From Hyphomicrobium sp. (GTDB taxonomy: Bacteria; Pseudomonadota; Alphaproteobacteria; Rhizobiales; Hyphomicrobiaceae): a DNA stretch of 64,000 nt. The stretch covers positions 434,001-498,000 of the forward strand of contig PERI01000002.1 of NCBI GenBank assembly GCA_002928515.1, written 5' to 3'. Position 1 is the first letter of the stretch, and each line of letters begins with the position of its first letter. Under the pieces are notes generated by a model. It was not told the DNA's origin. It made no database searches and was given only the letters and a program-made list of their open reading frames with translations. The position numbers were made by a program, and so were the translations under genes. This document shows positions 7,913-16,257 of this stretch, piece after piece.

Positions 7913-9781
7913 TTATCCTTTGGGATCGCTGGTGCCGAAGAGTTTGGTGAGCGGTGCAAACGTTCGTTTGAAATTTTCGATGAGATGGGTTTCAGCACCG
8001 TTCTTCTTATTGATGTGCCACTGCTGCAAAATCGACAGCGTGTTGCTCCAGGCCCAATAGATCACAAGACCCGCTGGGAAGCTTGCCAGCAAGAACGTGA
8101 ATACCAACGGCATCCAGGTGAAAATCTGCTGTTGAATGGGGTCTGGCTGCGGTGGGTTCAACTGCATTTGAATCCACATCGTGATGCCCATGATGATGGG
8201 CCAAATGCCGATGTGCAAAAATTCAGGGACCGCAAACGGCAATAAGCCGAACAAATTAAACAGCGACGTTGGGTCAGGCGCTGAAAGGTCTTTGATCCAT
8301 CCAAAGAATGGCGCGTGACGCATGTCGATGGTGACGAAGAGCACCTTGTAGAGCGCGAAGAATACTGGAATTTGCAGAAGGATTGGCCAGCAGCCGGCTA
8401 AGGGATTGATCTTTTCCTTGCGGTAAAGCTCGAACATTTCTTTTTGCTGACGCTGCGGATCGTCTTTGAAGTTTTCTTTGATGCGCACCATTTCTGGTTG
8501 CAACTTCTTCATCCGCGCCATGCTCTCGTATTGCTTATTGGCGAGGGGATAGAACGCGGCTTTGACGAATACAGTTAGGATCAGAATGGTCACGCCGAAA
8601 TTGTGCACGACGTTGTTGATCTGCTCCATCAGCCAGAACAGTGGCTTGGTGATGAAGTAGAACCATCCCCAATCGACCATGCGATCGAACTGTTGAATGC
8701 CGAGCGCTGCCTCATAACCGTCGATAACGGTGGCTTGTTTGGCACCGGCATAAATATGACCTTCGACGCCTTTGCGCGCGTTTGGCGGGATCACGACTGC
8801 GCCGCGCAGATAATCTGTTTGAAATGTATCGCGCTCGCCCGGTGCCGTACCCTTCACGGCAGAATACATGGCTCGATAAGGCTCTTTCTGATCGGGGATC
8901 AGTGCGGCTGCCCAATACTTGTCTGTGATGCCGAGCCAGCCGCCGGTGGCATTCTCAATTGTTTTTGGAGCACCGCTGGATGCGGCATCGGCATAAGTGA
9001 TTTCTTGAAGACCTTGTACGCCGGACACACCGATCAAGCCTTCGTGTAAGATATAAAAAGCCATCGATTTCGGTTGGCCATAGCGATGCACGCGTGCGTA
9101 AGGAAGCAGCGCGACGTCGGATGACGTTTTATTCTCAACTTCATCGACGACTTTGAACATGTAGTCTTTGTCGACCGACACCGTGCGGCGGAAGACAAGT
9201 CCTTCGCCGTTGTCCCAGGTCAGCGTGACGGGCGTTTCCGGCGTTAGCGCGTCGCCTTTTTCTACGCCCCATAGTGTGTCGCGGTCAGGTACTTTGGTTT
9301 GTGTGCCGCCCTGTGGCACCCAGCCGTGCTCCGCGAAGTAGGGCTCTGGTGCGCCCGATGGTGACAGCAGGGTGACCTTGTTGGAATTTGGATCAACAGT
9401 CTCGCGGTATTTCACAAGTATGAGATCGTCGATGCGACCGCTCTTGAGCGCGATGGAACCTTCGAGAGACGGCGTGCGGATCGGCAATCGGGGCGATGCT
9501 TTCAAAGCATCATCCCGGGACATCACAGCGGTTGGTACTTGTCCGGCGCCGACGGGTGTGGAGGCGGATGGTTGGGCAACAGGTGAAGAAGCAACGCCTG
9601 GAATACCTTGGGCTTCGCCCGCCCGCTGCGCTTCAACGCTCTTTGCGTATTCTTTGCGCGCTTGCTCTTGCAGCACTTGCGGGCGTGCGAAAAAGTACTG
9701 CCAGCCGAGCAGCACCGCCAGCGACAGGACAATCGCGAACAACAAATTGTTTTGGTCTTTAGGATCGTTTTCGGAGTTCAT
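7913..9781 (-). CDS. yidC: membrane protein insertase YidC
   Basis: Inserts and folds inner-membrane proteins, alone or with SecYEG. The 622-aa product has an N-terminal membrane helix (NNLLFAIVLSLAVLLGW), a large periplasmic domain (about 60-370) typical of Gram-negative YidC, and a C-terminal 60KD-insertase core with five helices (FGVTILILTVFVKAAFYPL onward). The conserved arginine of the hydrophilic groove corresponds to the region around KAAFYPLANKQYESMARMK; I have not aligned it. It lies between rnpA and engB in the usual order. Confidence 0.96.
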   Translation of the reverse strand: MNSENDPKDQNNLLFAIVLSLAVLLGWQYFFARPQVLQEQARKEYAKSVEAQRAGEAQGIPGVASSPVAQPSASTPVGAGQVPTAVMSRDDALKASPRLPIRTPSLEGSIALKSGRIDDLILVKYRETVDPNSNKVTLLSPSGAPEPYFAEHGWVPQGGTQTKVPDRDTLWGVEKGDALTPETPVTLTWDNGEGLVFRRTVSVDKDYMFKVVDEVENKTSSDVALLPYARVHRYGQPKSMAFYILHEGLIGVSGVQGLQEITYADAASSGAPKTIENATGGWLGITDKYWAAALIPDQKEPYRAMYSAVKGTAPGERDTFQTDYLRGAVVIPPNARKGVEGHIYAGAKQATVIDGYEAALGIQQFDRMVDWGWFYFITKPLFWLMEQINNVVHNFGVTILILTVFVKAAFYPLANKQYESMARMKKLQPEMVRIKENFKDDPQRQQKEMFELYRKEKINPLAGCWPILLQIPVFFALYKVLFVTIDMRHAPFFGWIKDLSAPDPTSLFNLFGLLPFAVPEFLHIGIWPIIMGITMWIQMQLNPPQPDPIQQQIFTWMPLVFTFLLASFPAGLVIYWAWSNTLSILQQWHINKKNGAETHLIENFKRTFAPLTKLFGTSDPKG

Positions 9782-9873
9782 GCGGTCCTCAGGATGGCCT
9801 TCGCTTTGCTATGGCCTATGCGCGGCCCGCAAGCGATGGCGGAAAGTTGTTGCAAAAGAAAGGGGACACCCGG

Positions 9874-10317
9874 TCACGTCGGGTTTTTTTTATTCGATTC
9901 CGGTAGATTTGCCTGGGCTTTGAACGATTTTGATGTTTGGCGGCCGTGGAGCTTATCGAGTGTTCGTGTGAGGTCCGATACAAGCTCTTGGAAGGGGCGT
10001 GATAAAGCGAGATTGCGGGCGACGATCACGTAATCAAATCCAGGCTCTAGGTGCGCTTTTGCATGTCCTGCTACGACAGCCTTCAAGCGTCGGCGGATAC
10101 GGTTGCGATCAACGGCTTTGCCGAGCTTTTTGGTGACCGTGTAGCCTATGCGGCTGGCATCATTTGCAGGGGCGGATTCCTTGCAGGCTCGTTTTCGGCC
10201 TTCGATCAGAAACGAACCGCAGGACGCCCGTAAACCTCCGCGAACGGCGAGGAACTCGGAGCGAACCTTTAATGTGGCGATAGTTGGAATGGAAGCGTCC
10301 TCCGTAGGACCAGGCAT
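9874..10317 (-). CDS. rnpA: ribonuclease P protein component
   Basis: Protein cofactor of RNase P, which removes 5' leaders from tRNA precursors. The family signature RNRIRRRLKAV sits in the middle of the protein, preceded by GYTVTKKLGKAVDR, and FDYVIVAR follows. The ATG at 10317 gives 147 aa; the open frame reaches back to 10587 but that part lies over rpmH in another frame and is not RnpA-like. Thirty-five bases separate it from rpmH. The C-terminal about 25 residues are a lysine/asparagine-rich tail beyond the normal domain. Confidence 0.92.
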   Translation of the reverse strand: MPGPTEDASIPTIATLKVRSEFLAVRGGLRASCGSFLIEGRKRACKESAPANDASRIGYTVTKKLGKAVDRNRIRRRLKAVVAGHAKAHLEPGFDYVIVARNLALSRPFQELVSDLTRTLDKLHGRQTSKSFKAQANLPESNKKNPT

Positions 10318-10352
10318 CACCAAACGCCCGAGACCAAGGAACGCAGCCGAAA

Positions 10353-10487
10353 CTAGGCTGAAAGGCGCTTGCGGCCCTTGGCGCGACGGCGGGCAAGTAC
10401 GCGTTGACCACCGACGGTCAACATACGCTTGCGAAAGCCGTGGCGGCGTTTGCGCACAAGGCGGCTTGGCTGATATGTGCGTTTCAC
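10353..10487 (-). CDS. rpmH: 50S ribosomal protein L34
   Basis: Short gene read directly from the minus strand: GTG start at 10487, 44 residues, TAG stop at 10353. The translation starts [19 protein letters not shown] and ends [12 protein letters not shown], which is the L34 sequence. A GGAG ribosome site lies about 8 bases before the GTG. It sits at the head of rpmH-rnpA-yidC-engB, with a near-consensus promoter 140 bases upstream. The GTG start and short length make it easy to miss. Confidence 0.96.
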   Translation of the reverse strand: MKRTYQPSRLVRKRRHGFRKRMLTVGGQRVLARRRAKGRKRLSA

Positions 10488-10628
10488 GCGACGTCTCCGT
10501 GACCATAAATGCCGCGTCGTTCCAATGAACAATCGGGCAAAATTGATTATTTTTCATAGGCTTAAGCAAAAGCGCCGATTGGCCCAAATGGACCCTGGCA
10601 AGCTCGCTATATGCCCGGAATTGGCTGT

Positions 10629-10657
10629 CTTATAAGGGGCTCGCTAGTTCAAGTCAA
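10629..10657 (-). promoter_or_regulatory. housekeeping promoter of the rpmH operon
   Basis: On the minus strand, a -35 TTGACT (10657-10652) and a -10 TATAAG (10634-10629) are separated by exactly 17 bases. This is a near-perfect sigma-70 promoter and fits strong expression of rpmH-rnpA. The leader from about 10622 to 10487 is about 135 nt. Confidence 0.8.
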
Positions 10658-10873
10658 CGCGGGCAATTTGGCTGTTTTCGAGCTTTTGCGACCTCCCCAT
10701 GACATTCGACCATCACGGCCAAGTGAAGTGGATTTTCGCAGATCTCGAAACATGAGGGCGATGACTGGCGTAATGCCAGTGTCGCGGATTTCGACGACAC
10801 GTCTCACATCGTGAGTGTCTTGAAATTTGTCCATTCTGAAAATTTAAATCCTTAGACTAGAGGACGATCGCTC

Positions 10874-11734
10874 GTGCGCGCTTTCATAAATCGCCAAATC
10901 TTTCCCGTCGCAGCTTGGTTGGCTTCATCGTTCATTGCGTTTGCTGTGCTGACTTCAGAACCCGCAGCAGCGACTGAGCTGTCTGATCGATTTGCCAAAG
11001 CAAAAGCTGGGTCGCAGGCCGTCGTCGATCATGACGCTTGGACAAGACTTTTGAAAACTTATGTCGTCGTGTCGGACGATGGCATCAATCGCGTGACGTA
11101 TGCTGATTTCAAACGTGATGGCCATCAAGCGCTCAAGACATATATAAAGGGTCTTGAAGCGACAGATGTTGCAACTCTTGATCGCGCTGAACTCTTTGCG
11201 TTCTGGGCTAACCTCTACAACGCGAAGACTATTGATGTCGTCCTTGATGCGTATCCGGTCGCCACGATCAAAGACATCAAACTCGGCGGCGGCTTGATCG
11301 CGGCGTTCACAGGCGGGCCTTGGAAGGCGAAAGTTACAAAGGTTTCCGGCGTCGAACTCAGTCTCGACGATATCGAGCATGAAATTTTGCGGCCTGGCTT
11401 TGGTGATCCCCGCGTCCACTATGCTGTCAATTGTGCTTCAATCGGCTGTCCCAATCTGCTGACTGAGGCTTTCACTGGCGCAAAACTTGAGGCTCAACTC
11501 GATGCTGGTGCGCGCGCATATATCAATCATGCGCGGGGCATTTCGGTTCGCAATGGGTCTGTCACAGCTTCGTCCATCTACGATTGGTTTGGCAAAGATT
11601 TTGCCGATGTCCCAGGTGGCGTTCTGGGTCATGCAAAAACCTATGCAGCTCCGGGATTGAAACGAGAGCTAGAAAATATCACGGCGATTTCAAAATACGG
11701 TTATGACTGGTCGCTCAACGATGCCAGCCGATAA
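10874..11734 (+). CDS. exported DUF547 protein
   Basis: Secreted protein of the DUF547 family, molecular function unknown. It starts at GTG and has a signal peptide (hydrophobic about 10-30, cleavage likely after EPAAA). The DUF547 core is clear: ELFAFWANLYNAKTIDVVL near residues 106-124, then HYAVNCASIGCPNL with the conserved cysteines near 180-193. It precedes a TVP38-family membrane gene by 34 bases and a flavoprotein disulfide reductase, a grouping seen repeatedly in bacteria, so the three probably act in one membrane or redox process. That shared role is inference. Confidence 0.85.
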   Translation: MRAFINRQIFPVAAWLASSFIAFAVLTSEPAAATELSDRFAKAKAGSQAVVDHDAWTRLLKTYVVVSDDGINRVTYADFKRDGHQALKTYIKGLEATDVATLDRAELFAFWANLYNAKTIDVVLDAYPVATIKDIKLGGGLIAAFTGGPWKAKVTKVSGVELSLDDIEHEILRPGFGDPRVHYAVNCASIGCPNLLTEAFTGAKLEAQLDAGARAYINHARGISVRNGSVTASSIYDWFGKDFADVPGGVLGHAKTYAAPGLKRELENITAISKYGYDWSLNDASR

Positions 11735-11768
11735 TCGCAATCTATCCAACGTATCGAGGATGCCTGAT

Positions 11769-12572
11769 ATGGCTGTTGATGATACAAATCAAAAAAGTGA
11801 CAAGGCATCAGGTGGCCTCAAGCGATATCTGCCTTTGATCGTCCTCGCGCTGGCGATGGCGGTGGTCTTTGGCATGGGTTGGCATAAATATTTGTCGCTC
11901 AAAACCATTGGCTTGAATTACGAGTCTTTGAAAACTTTTGTCGCGGACAACGCGGTGTTGGCATTGTTGGCCTATGGTGCCGCCTACATTGCCGTTGTCG
12001 CACTGTCGCTGCCCGGTGGTTTGATCATGACGCTCACCGGCGGCTTGCTGTTCGGGTGGTTGTTGGGTGCTGTGGCAACGGTGATCTCAGCGACGCTCGG
12101 TGCGACGTTGCTATTCTTGATCGCGAAAACGTCGTTTGGTGAGACGCTCGCTGCCAAAGCCGGGCCGTGGCTGGCCAAGCTGCGCGACGGCTTTCAAGAA
12201 AATGCTCTGAGTTATCTGTTGTTCTTGCGTTTGGTTCCTGCATTTCCATTTTTTGTCGTCAATTTGGCTCCAGCGTTGCTCGGTGTTCCTCTGCGGACGT
12301 ATGTGCTGGGTACATTTTTCGGCATCATTCCCGGCACGACGGCTTTTAGTGTGGCGGGGGCCGGTCTTGGCAGTGTGATCGAGGCGCAGAATGCCAGTTA
12401 TCAAGCGTGTTTGGCTACAAATCCCGCCAATCCCGATGTGGATTGCCCTTACTCTATCGACACGTCCGCGTTGGTGACAAAAGAGCTGCTCGCAGCATTT
12501 GTCTTGCTCGGCGTCGTATCGTTGATTCCAATCGTTTTGAAAAAGTTGAGAGGCGACCATGGCCAAGGATGA
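11769..12572 (+). CDS. TVP38/TMEM64 (DedA-like) membrane protein
   Basis: Polytopic inner-membrane protein of the TVP38/TMEM64 (SNARE-associated/VTT) family, which is linked to membrane lipid handling. The ATG at 11769 is preferred because GAGGA lies 8 bases upstream; frames from 11703 or 11760 overlap or crowd the DUF547 gene. The motif GGLLFGWLLGAVATVISATLGATLLFLIA is followed by FLRLVPAFPFFVVNLAPALLGVP and FFGIIPGTTAFSVAGAGLG, all hallmarks of the VTT domain. The product is about 267 aa with five or six helices. It overlaps the next gene by 14 bases. Confidence 0.88.
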   Translation: MAVDDTNQKSDKASGGLKRYLPLIVLALAMAVVFGMGWHKYLSLKTIGLNYESLKTFVADNAVLALLAYGAAYIAVVALSLPGGLIMTLTGGLLFGWLLGAVATVISATLGATLLFLIAKTSFGETLAAKAGPWLAKLRDGFQENALSYLLFLRLVPAFPFFVVNLAPALLGVPLRTYVLGTFFGIIPGTTAFSVAGAGLGSVIEAQNASYQACLATNPANPDVDCPYSIDTSALVTKELLAAFVLLGVVSLIPIVLKKLRGDHGQG

Positions 12573-14016
12573 TATGAGCCCTGTGGGCGTGAGCAGCGAG
12601 ACTTTGAACGTCGATTTTTGTATCATCGGTGCGGGGTCAGGTGGTCTGTCTCTTGCTGCTGCCGCCGCTGCCTTCGGCCAACGCGTGGTGCTGATCGAAA
12701 AGCACAAGATGGGCGGCGACTGTTTGAACTACGGCTGCGTGCCATCGAAGGCTTTGCTTGCCGCTGGTAAACGCGCGCAGGCCATGCGCACGGCTGGCAA
12801 ATTTGGCATCTCAGCTCACGAGCCGGAGATCGATTATCGCGCCGTGCATGATCATGTGAAAAGTGTGATTGCAGCGATAGCGCCCAACGATTCCGTCGAA
12901 CGGTTCACCGGTCTTGGCGTGCATGTCATCACTGCGGCTGGTCGCTTCGTCGATGCCGATACGGTCATGGCTGGAGACCATCGCATCAAGGCAAGGTTTT
13001 TTGTGATTGCGACCGGGTCGTCACCTGTAGCGCCGCCTATTCCTGGATTGAAGGATGTCCCGTACTTCACCAACGAAACGATTTTCGACAATGCTGAGAA
13101 GCTGCCTCATCTGATCATCATCGGCGGTGGGCCAATCGGTTTAGAAATGGCGCAAGCGCATCGCCGACTTGGATCGCAGGTCACAGTGCTGGAGGGTGCG
13201 AAGGCGCTGGCCAAAGACGATCCTGAATTAACACCGGTTGTGCTCGATAAATTGCGCGCTGAGGGCGTCGAGATTTTTGAAGGTGCGATGGTTTCAAATG
13301 TATCGGGAAGCAACGGCGCCATTTCCGTTGCTATTTCTCTCGATGGAGTGACGCAGACGATCACGGGAACGCATGTTCTCGTCGCTGCTGGCCGCAAGCC
13401 TAATACTGCCGATCTTGGATTGGAGGCTGCGGGTATCACGCATGATCGCAAAGGCATCACCGTCAACGCCGGGTTGGTAACGAGCAATCGCCGTGTTTAC
13501 GCGATCGGCGACGTGGCCGGTGGTTTTCAGTTCACGCATGTTGCCAACGATCATGCTGGCATCGTGATCCGACGTACGCTGTTCCGTTTGCCGGCCAAAA
13601 CCACTGGACGGCCTGTGCCTTGGGTCACCTACACCGACCCCGAGTTGGCGCACGTCGGACTGACGGAAGCGGAAGCGCGCGCCAAGCACAGCAAAATTAA
13701 TGTTTTACGTTGGCCCTACCACGAGAACGATCGTGCCCAGGCCGAGCGCGAAACAGCCGGCCACGTTAAAGTGGTGACGGATAAGCGCGGGCGCATTTTG
13801 GGTGCTTCCATTGTTGGCGTGCAAGCTGGCGAACTCATTCAAATGTGGTCGTTGGCCCTGTCGCAAGGCATGAAAATTAAGGCCATGACAGAATGGATTT
13901 CGCCCTATCCGACCTTGTCGGAAGTTAATAAGCGGGCGGCATTTCGTTACTTTGCAACGGCTGCGGGTAACCCGTTTGTGCGTAAAGCCATCGCACTTCT
14001 CGCAAAGCTCGGGTAA
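12559..14016 (+). CDS. mercuric-reductase-like FAD pyridine-nucleotide disulfide oxidoreductase
   Basis: Class I flavoprotein disulfide reductase, 485 aa. The FAD-binding Rossmann motif GAGSGGL is at 24-30; the redox-active pair is GGDCLNYGC (Cys55 and Cys60); the NAD(P)H motif GGGPIGLEMAQ follows in the middle; AIGDVAGG marks the second FAD site; and the dimerisation domain ends near HPTLSE-type sequence (YPTLSEVNK). It lacks the extra N-terminal metal-binding domain and the C-terminal vicinal cysteines of true MerA, so mercury reduction is unlikely. Overlap with the TVP38 gene supports one operon. The real substrate is unknown. Confidence 0.88.
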   Translation: MAKDDMSPVGVSSETLNVDFCIIGAGSGGLSLAAAAAAFGQRVVLIEKHKMGGDCLNYGCVPSKALLAAGKRAQAMRTAGKFGISAHEPEIDYRAVHDHVKSVIAAIAPNDSVERFTGLGVHVITAAGRFVDADTVMAGDHRIKARFFVIATGSSPVAPPIPGLKDVPYFTNETIFDNAEKLPHLIIIGGGPIGLEMAQAHRRLGSQVTVLEGAKALAKDDPELTPVVLDKLRAEGVEIFEGAMVSNVSGSNGAISVAISLDGVTQTITGTHVLVAAGRKPNTADLGLEAAGITHDRKGITVNAGLVTSNRRVYAIGDVAGGFQFTHVANDHAGIVIRRTLFRLPAKTTGRPVPWVTYTDPELAHVGLTEAEARAKHSKINVLRWPYHENDRAQAERETAGHVKVVTDKRGRILGASIVGVQAGELIQMWSLALSQGMKIKAMTEWISPYPTLSEVNKRAAFRYFATAAGNPFVRKAIALLAKLG

Positions 14017-14045
14017 TAGTCTCCTAACTTGGAGACCAAACTTTC

Positions 14046-15569
14046 GTGCAGCGCGCGCTTAAAGAACGGCCACCCAACGGTGGAGATGATGGCATCGTCG
14101 GCATAGTGTTGTCGGCTCGCGATGCCATGCGTGATGCACTGTCGCGCATGTGGGAGCGGCGCGGGCTGCCTGCGCGTCTTTTGCTTCTGACGGCTGCGTT
14201 TGTCTTGATTGCCGAAGCGCTGATCTTCCTGCCTTCGATTGCCAACTATCGGGTCAGTTGGTTGCAGGAACGATTGACGGCAGCAAAGCTCGCGGCTCTT
14301 GCGTCCGAAGCTATACCTGGCGGTGAAGTTCCCTCTGCATTGCGTGCTGATTTATTGCGAACCGCTCAGGTGCGGGCGATTGCATCGCGCAGCGAAGGCG
14401 AACGTCGGCTTGTTCTGCAAGCTGACGGTCCTATCACCATTGATACGGTTTATGATTTGCGCGCTGAGCCCGTCACGGCTTGGCAGAGCTTAACCCATAA
14501 GCTCACGCAGATTGGCGATGCCATCGGAACATTTTTTGCGCGCGAAGGACGCACGATCCGCGTCATTGGTAAAAGTGGTAGCGATAGATCCGATCTGATC
14601 GAGATCGTTATTCCGGAAGCGCCTTTGCAATCTGCCATGCTCAATTACGGCCTCAATATTCTATGGCTATCCATCATCATCGCCGCACTGACCGCGACGG
14701 TTGTGTATTTCGCCTTGAGCCGATTGCTTGTGAAACCGCTCACGCGATTGACGAGCAATATGCTGCGCTTTTCGGAAGACCCTGAAGATGCCAGCCGCAT
14801 CATGCCGGTCTCCGGTCGTATGGATGAAATCGGTGTGGCCGAGCGCGAGCTTGCGAGTATGCAAGCGCAACTCGCGTCATTGTTGGCGCAGAAAAACCGC
14901 TTGGCACAATTGGGTCTGGCTGTTTCCAAGATCAATCACGACCTGCGCAACATGCTGGCCAACGCGCAGCTCATATCCGACCGCTTGGTCGATATTCCAG
15001 ATCCGACCGTACAGCGATTTGTGCCGAAACTTATCGCGTCGCTCGATCGTGCGATCAGTTTTTGCAACTCATCGTTACAATTCGGTCGCGCGTCAGAAGC
15101 AGCGCCACGACGCGACTTGATGCTGTTCAAACCCTTGGTCGAAGAAGTGGCCGAAAGCCAAGGTTTGCCGCGCGAAGGTTTCATCCAGTTTTTTGCCGAC
15201 ATGGAGCCGTCGCTTCGCATTGATGCCGACCGCGATCACCTGTTCCGCGTTCTGAACAATCTAGTGCGCAACGCGATCCAGGCGATTGAGAGCGTTGAGG
15301 GCAAGGCCGATGGGGAAATTCATGTCGCGGCCCACCGTGAGGGTCGCAAGGTCATCGTCGATGTCACGGACAATGGTGCGGGTGTGCCAGCGCGAGCGCG
15401 TGACAATCTGTTCAAGGCTTTTCAAGGATCGACCAAGAAAGGCGGCACGGGTCTTGGTCTCGTGATCGCCGCGGAGCTTGTCCAAGCGCATGGCGGCACG
15501 CTGGTTTTTGTCGATGGCGAGGGCGGGGCCCACTTCCGGATCGAGTTGCCAGATCGCTCAGCACATTGA
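14046..15569 (+). CDS. membrane sensor histidine kinase (orphan)
   Basis: Sensor kinase with two membrane helices (about 44-66 and 203-225) around a periplasmic sensor region, then HAMP (about 226-280), the phospho-acceptor His298 in INHDLRNML, and an HATPase domain ending in GGTGLGLVIAAELVQAHGG. The H-box is of the unusual NHDLRN type. It starts 29 bases after the flavoprotein gene; a GTCTCC-N6-GGAGAC hairpin (14019-14036) lies in the gap. No response regulator is adjacent, so its partner is elsewhere. The GTG start is not certain; the ATG at codon 28 (14127) also leaves the first helix intact. Confidence 0.85.
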   Translation: MQRALKERPPNGGDDGIVGIVLSARDAMRDALSRMWERRGLPARLLLLTAAFVLIAEALIFLPSIANYRVSWLQERLTAAKLAALASEAIPGGEVPSALRADLLRTAQVRAIASRSEGERRLVLQADGPITIDTVYDLRAEPVTAWQSLTHKLTQIGDAIGTFFAREGRTIRVIGKSGSDRSDLIEIVIPEAPLQSAMLNYGLNILWLSIIIAALTATVVYFALSRLLVKPLTRLTSNMLRFSEDPEDASRIMPVSGRMDEIGVAERELASMQAQLASLLAQKNRLAQLGLAVSKINHDLRNMLANAQLISDRLVDIPDPTVQRFVPKLIASLDRAISFCNSSLQFGRASEAAPRRDLMLFKPLVEEVAESQGLPREGFIQFFADMEPSLRIDADRDHLFRVLNNLVRNAIQAIESVEGKADGEIHVAAHREGRKVIVDVTDNGAGVPARARDNLFKAFQGSTKKGGTGLGLVIAAELVQAHGGTLVFVDGEGGAHFRIELPDRSAH

Positions 15570-15734
15570 CGCGATGAGGGCTGATGGATGGCATGCGCTG
15601 ACCTGCCTCGCCTGTGGGGTATTTAGCTGCGCGTTAAGGACTTGCGCTGGACGCGGCCACAGACTAGGAAAGTCGCTTCGCCGCCCCGGCTCGTCGCAGT
15701 CGGTGGGCAATAGCCCCTTATGGCGGCGTGGCAT

Positions 15735-15811
15735 GCGCCCGTAGCTCAGCTGGATAGAGCATCAGACTACGAATCTGAGGGTCAGAGGTTCGAATCCTTT
15801 CGGGCGCGCCA
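15735..15811 (+). tRNA. tRNA-Arg (anticodon ACG)
   Basis: Complete cloverleaf of 77 nt: acceptor stem GCGCCCG/CGGGCGC, D-arm with GCTCAGC, anticodon stem TCAGA/TCTGA with loop CTACGAA (anticodon ACG), T-arm with TTCGAAT, discriminator G and encoded CCA. The A34 is expected to be edited to inosine. An 11-bp inverted copy of its T-arm bases (15788-15798) lies just beyond it at 15823-15833. Confidence 0.97.
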
Positions 15812-16000
15812 TTTCACCAAGTAGGATTCGAACACTCCGATACACGGACGACGTTTGAAAACCAGTGACGACTGAGTTGACCCGTGTGAACAGTTGGCGG
15901 GCAAGTCTGCATTCGGAGCGATAGAAGCCCGCGATGAAATTCCGTCGACTTCCGCTTTATACTCAAAGCGGACCTCAAGTCAGCGAGCCTACTAAGCTTC

Positions 16001-16159
16001 ATGCCTCGTTCTGAAAAGGCCTACAGACTCATCGAAGCCTTCGAAGGCGACACGGCAAAGGACTGTCAAAACAAAAAGGCAGCGGAATCTCTAATTGGAA
16101 AAATTCTGGACGCCCTGGACCTACAAACTGGAAAAGGACGACTATGCCTGCGCCGCTAG
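16001..16159 (+). CDS. possible small hypothetical protein
   Basis: An ATG-to-TAG frame of 52 codons between the tRNA-Arg and the exported methyltransferase gene. The product is charged and looks helical (KAYRLIEAFEG, ESLIGKILDALD), but there is no ribosome site and no family I recognise. Codons are richer in A than in neighbouring genes. The rest of 15812-16257 shows no other gene; it may be debris of an element once inserted at the tRNA. Confidence 0.2.
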   Translation: MPRSEKAYRLIEAFEGDTAKDCQNKKAAESLIGKILDALDLQTGKGRLCLRR

Positions 16160-16257
16160 CCGATGTGCGACCGAATTTCAGATTCGACCTGCACACCCGG
16201 ACTTAGCAAGGCCATGTTTGACATGCCCGCAGACATACTCATCCTGCATAAATACTT

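Noticed and set aside
9868-9891. ACCCG-N7-CGGGT hairpin followed by eight T
   Set aside because: It looks like a rightward terminator, but no rightward gene ends there and it overlaps the stop of the leftward rnpA. Termination between rnpA and yidC would be unexpected.
10318-10587. N-terminal extension of RnpA
   Set aside because: The 90 extra codons overlie rpmH in another frame and do not resemble RnpA.
12559-14016. True mercuric reductase (merA)
   Set aside because: No N-terminal metal-binding domain, no C-terminal vicinal cysteines and no mer genes nearby; only the general disulfide-reductase fold is shared.
15812-15840. tRNA-like fragment on the minus strand
   Set aside because: The 11 T-arm-like bases are not followed by a pairing stem; it is an inverted repeat of the real tRNA T-arm and not another tRNA.
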